The position numbers and the translations under genes were made by a program. The notes under the pieces were generated by a model that was not told where the DNA came from, searched no databases, and saw nothing but the letters and a program-made list of their open reading frames with translations. From assembly GCA_021199405.1 (NCBI GenBank), contig JAJQID010000097.1, positions 1-8,106 on the forward strand: a DNA stretch of 8,106 nt, read 5' to 3'. The DNA is from Lachnospiraceae bacterium. Lineage in GTDB: Bacteria; Bacillota; Clostridia; Lachnospirales; Lachnospiraceae. How positions within the stretch are numbered: the first letter of the stretch is position 1; the number at the start of each line of letters is the position of its first letter. Shown piece after piece: positions 6,207-8,106 of this stretch.

Positions 6207-7997
6207 ATGAAAACATCAGAGGATTTAAGAACAAAGCTGCGTTCCATTGACCACAGGGGCTATCCGGCCTATAAGGATCTGAGAGGACAGTATGACTTCG
6301 GGGAGTATGTGCTTTCCATCGATCATGTGCAGGGAGATCCCTTTGCGGCGCCCTCCCGGCTGTCGGTTCTGATTTCAGGGAGAAGGGCTGGCTTTCCGGC
6401 GGAATACTATGACACTTACGCGAAAAGAATCACGCTGCAGGATCACCTGACCCGGCTGTTTGGGGCGCAGCTTTCCCGGGGAAGCATGCAGGCGGGCGGT
6501 TCCGGTAAGAGCGGACTTCTGGCAGTCTCCCGCTGCGGACAGGAGGTGCTGGAGCGGACGGCATGCCGGATACAGACCGGGAATAATGGCGCGGCGACAA
6601 TGCGCGGTGGACAGAGTGCGGGTTCGGCACAGGCAGGGGCCGCGGGAATGGGCGCCGGCTCCGGGCAGGCTGGCAGTGTGACCCTGCGTTTCGAGGCCGG
6701 CTTCCCCGCCCACGGACGCACCATTGGCGCCAGGGAGCTGGAAAAAATGCTCTTCGACATTCTGCCGGGCTGCGTCAGGAACAGTCTTTTTTACCGCCGG
6801 ATTGATCAGAACAGGCTGAAAGCCGCTATTGAGCTTTGCGAGGATCAGCAGGCGGCAAGAGAGCAGCTGCCCAGGCTGGGGCTTTGCGCTTTTATCGCCA
6901 ACGGCGCTGTCCTGCCCCGCTTAAGCGGCGTCTCTGACAGACCCATGGAGAAGGCGGTGCCCTTCCGCTCTCCAGCATCCATGGAGGTGACTCTGACACT
7001 GCCCAACAGAGGAAAGGTCGCCGGTATGGGCATTCCAAAAGGCGTAACTTTATTTGTGGGAGGCGGCTATCACGGCAAATCCACCGTTTTGCAGGCGCTG
7101 CAGAATGGGGTTTACAATCATATCGGCGGCGACGGCAGGGAACTGGTCATTGCCGATGAGAGTGCCTGGAAGCTCAGAAGCGAGGATGGGCGCAGTGTGA
7201 CGGGTGTGGACATTTCTCCCTTTATCCGTCAGCTTCCCGGCGGTCGGGAGACGAAGCGCTTTTCCACGGAGGACGCCAGCGGCTCCACCTCCCAGGCGGC
7301 CAATCTGATGGAGTGCATGGAGAGCGGCAGCAGCCTGATTCTCATCGATGAGGATACCTCCGCTACAAATTTCATGATCCGGGATAAGCTGATGCAGCAG
7401 GTGGTTTCTCCGGCGGAGGAGCCCATTATTCCCTTCATCGAGCGGGTGCGCAGTCTGTATGAGGACTTTGGTATTTCCTCCATTATCGTGGCGGGCAGCT
7501 CCGGCTCCTATTTCCATGTGGCTGACCACATTATTCAAATGAAGGAATATGTTCCTCTGGATATTACTGAGAAGGCGAAGGCGGCCGCGGAGGCCTTCCC
7601 GGCCTTCTCCACAAAGCAGGATCGCTTTCCGGCATATTCTCAGAAGCGTGTTCCCAAACCTTATATGGCTTTGAGAAAGGATGACAGGCTGAAGCTGAAG
7701 GCCATGGGTGTCAGCGAGCTTTCTCTTGGCCATGATACAGTGGAGCTGCGGTATCTGGAGCAGTTAAAGGACAGCGAACAGACCATGGCGCTGGCTTACA
7801 TCTTAAAGCAGCTGGAGCTGACTGCCATGGATGGGCGGCGCAGCACGCAGGAGCTGGCGGACCTGATGGAGAAGCGGCTGGATGAAAAGGGGCTGGAGAG
7901 TCTGTTTGAGGGGCAGGATGTGCGCTCCTCTCTGGCGCGGCCCCGGAGGCAGGAGATTCTGGCCTGTGTGAACCGGTACCGGAAGCTGGGGATGTAG
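6207..7997 (+). CDS. ABC-class P-loop ATPase (COG3044 / PF09818, MRB1590-like)
   Basis: A soluble 596-residue ATPase of the 'predicted ATPase of the ABC class' family, with no membrane segments, so not a transporter. Order: N-terminal ABC_N-like domain (about 1-275) with GGSGKSG (97-103), GQEVLERT (111-118) and FPAHGR (166-171); ATPase core with Walker A GGGYHGKST (285-293), the DISPFIRQLP block (335-344), an ABC-signature-like ASGSTSQAANL (357-367), Walker B LILIDED (377-383, catalytic E382), EPIIPFIERV (405-414), and a switch region GSSGSYFHVADHII (430-443); then a C-terminal domain (about 480-596) ending in the family-like PRRQEILACVNRYRKL. The one structurally known relative I recall, trypanosome MRB1590, binds RNA. 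A nucleic-acid role here is therefore an inference from homology only. Residues 124-156 are a Gly/Ala-rich insert (11 Gly, 9 Ala of 33) that I do not recall from relatives. It starts at a strong GAGGAG site and is divergent from the large activase gene with overlapping promoters. Family is firm; biological role is unknown. Confidence 0.92.
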   Translation: MKTSEDLRTKLRSIDHRGYPAYKDLRGQYDFGEYVLSIDHVQGDPFAAPSRLSVLISGRRAGFPAEYYDTYAKRITLQDHLTRLFGAQLSRGSMQAGGSGKSGLLAVSRCGQEVLERTACRIQTGNNGAATMRGGQSAGSAQAGAAGMGAGSGQAGSVTLRFEAGFPAHGRTIGARELEKMLFDILPGCVRNSLFYRRIDQNRLKAAIELCEDQQAAREQLPRLGLCAFIANGAVLPRLSGVSDRPMEKAVPFRSPASMEVTLTLPNRGKVAGMGIPKGVTLFVGGGYHGKSTVLQALQNGVYNHIGGDGRELVIADESAWKLRSEDGRSVTGVDISPFIRQLPGGRETKRFSTEDASGSTSQAANLMECMESGSSLILIDEDTSATNFMIRDKLMQQVVSPAEEPIIPFIERVRSLYEDFGISSIIVAGSSGSYFHVADHIIQMKEYVPLDITEKAKAAAEAFPAFSTKQDRFPAYSQKRVPKPYMALRKDDRLKLKAMGVSELSLGHDTVELRYLEQLKDSEQTMALAYILKQLELTAMDGRRSTQELADLMEKRLDEKGLESLFEGQDVRSSLARPRRQEILACVNRYRKLGM

Positions 7998-8060
7998 AGA
8001 AATTACAAATTTATTGAGGAAGAACATACTGTAAACAGGAATGATAAAGCTCTCATTTGC

Positions 8061-8090
8061 ACGGGATCCCGGGCGCTACATAAATCCCGT
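8061..8090. repeat. Inverted repeat downstream of the ABC-class ATPase gene
   Basis: ACGGGAT (8061-8067) pairs perfectly with ATCCCGT (8084-8090) around a 16-base loop, and ATCCCG recurs at 8092-8097. No T-run follows within the window, so it is a weak terminator candidate at best. The rest of 7998-8106 holds no gene or motif I can recognise. Confidence 0.35.
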
Positions 8091-8106
8091 CATCCCGATA
8101 TTCAGT

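Noticed and set aside
7050..7733. Open frame of 227 codons on the - strand opposite the ABC-class ATPase
   Set aside because: Antisense to the Walker A to switch region; translation is compositionally typical of a shadow frame.
8014..8047. Possible promoter TTGAGG ... TGATAA for a gene beyond the window
   Set aside because: The spacer would be 22 bases and no better -10 stands at 16-18 bases.

Overview
The window looks like chromosomal DNA from an anaerobic, moderately GC-rich Firmicute. A gut-type Clostridia, probably Lachnospiraceae, is my best guess. The guess rests on the very large fused BadF/HgdB-type activase-reductase (a family of strict anaerobes), the NhaC-family antiporter, the GAGGAG-like ribosome binding sites and the codon style. 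No rRNA, tRNA, CRISPR array, transposase or phage gene was seen, and coding density is high.

Left part (1-1401, + strand): the C-terminal part of an NhaC-family antiporter, followed after three bases by a metallo-beta-lactamase (MBL) fold hydrolase of the RNase Z-like group. The antiporter reading frame is interrupted by TAA-TAG at 10-15, although family-like residues start immediately downstream. The copy is therefore either a frameshifted or truncated gene or carries a sequence error. A perfect 14-bp hairpin at 1432-1473 separates this operon from the convergent gene on its right and can terminate both.

Centre (1500-5957, - strand): one gene of 1485 codons. It carries two BadF/HgdC-type ATPase domains, a four-cysteine linker motif, and two HgdB/DUF2229-like halves that each carry a cysteine set. 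A whole ATP-driven low-potential reductase system (activator dimer plus dehydratase heterodimer in classical 2-hydroxyacyl-CoA dehydratases) appears to be collapsed into one polypeptide. Its substrate cannot be read from the sequence.

Right part (6207-7997, + strand): a divergently transcribed ABC-class ATPase of the COG3044 / MRB1590 type, with a glycine/alanine-rich insertion in its N-terminal domain. The 249-base gap between the two divergent genes holds a mirror-symmetric pair of overlapping promoters at 6057-6086, where the -10 of one gene overlaps the -35 of the other. The two genes probably compete for RNA polymerase or share a regulator. The last 109 bases hold only a short inverted repeat and no recognisable gene.
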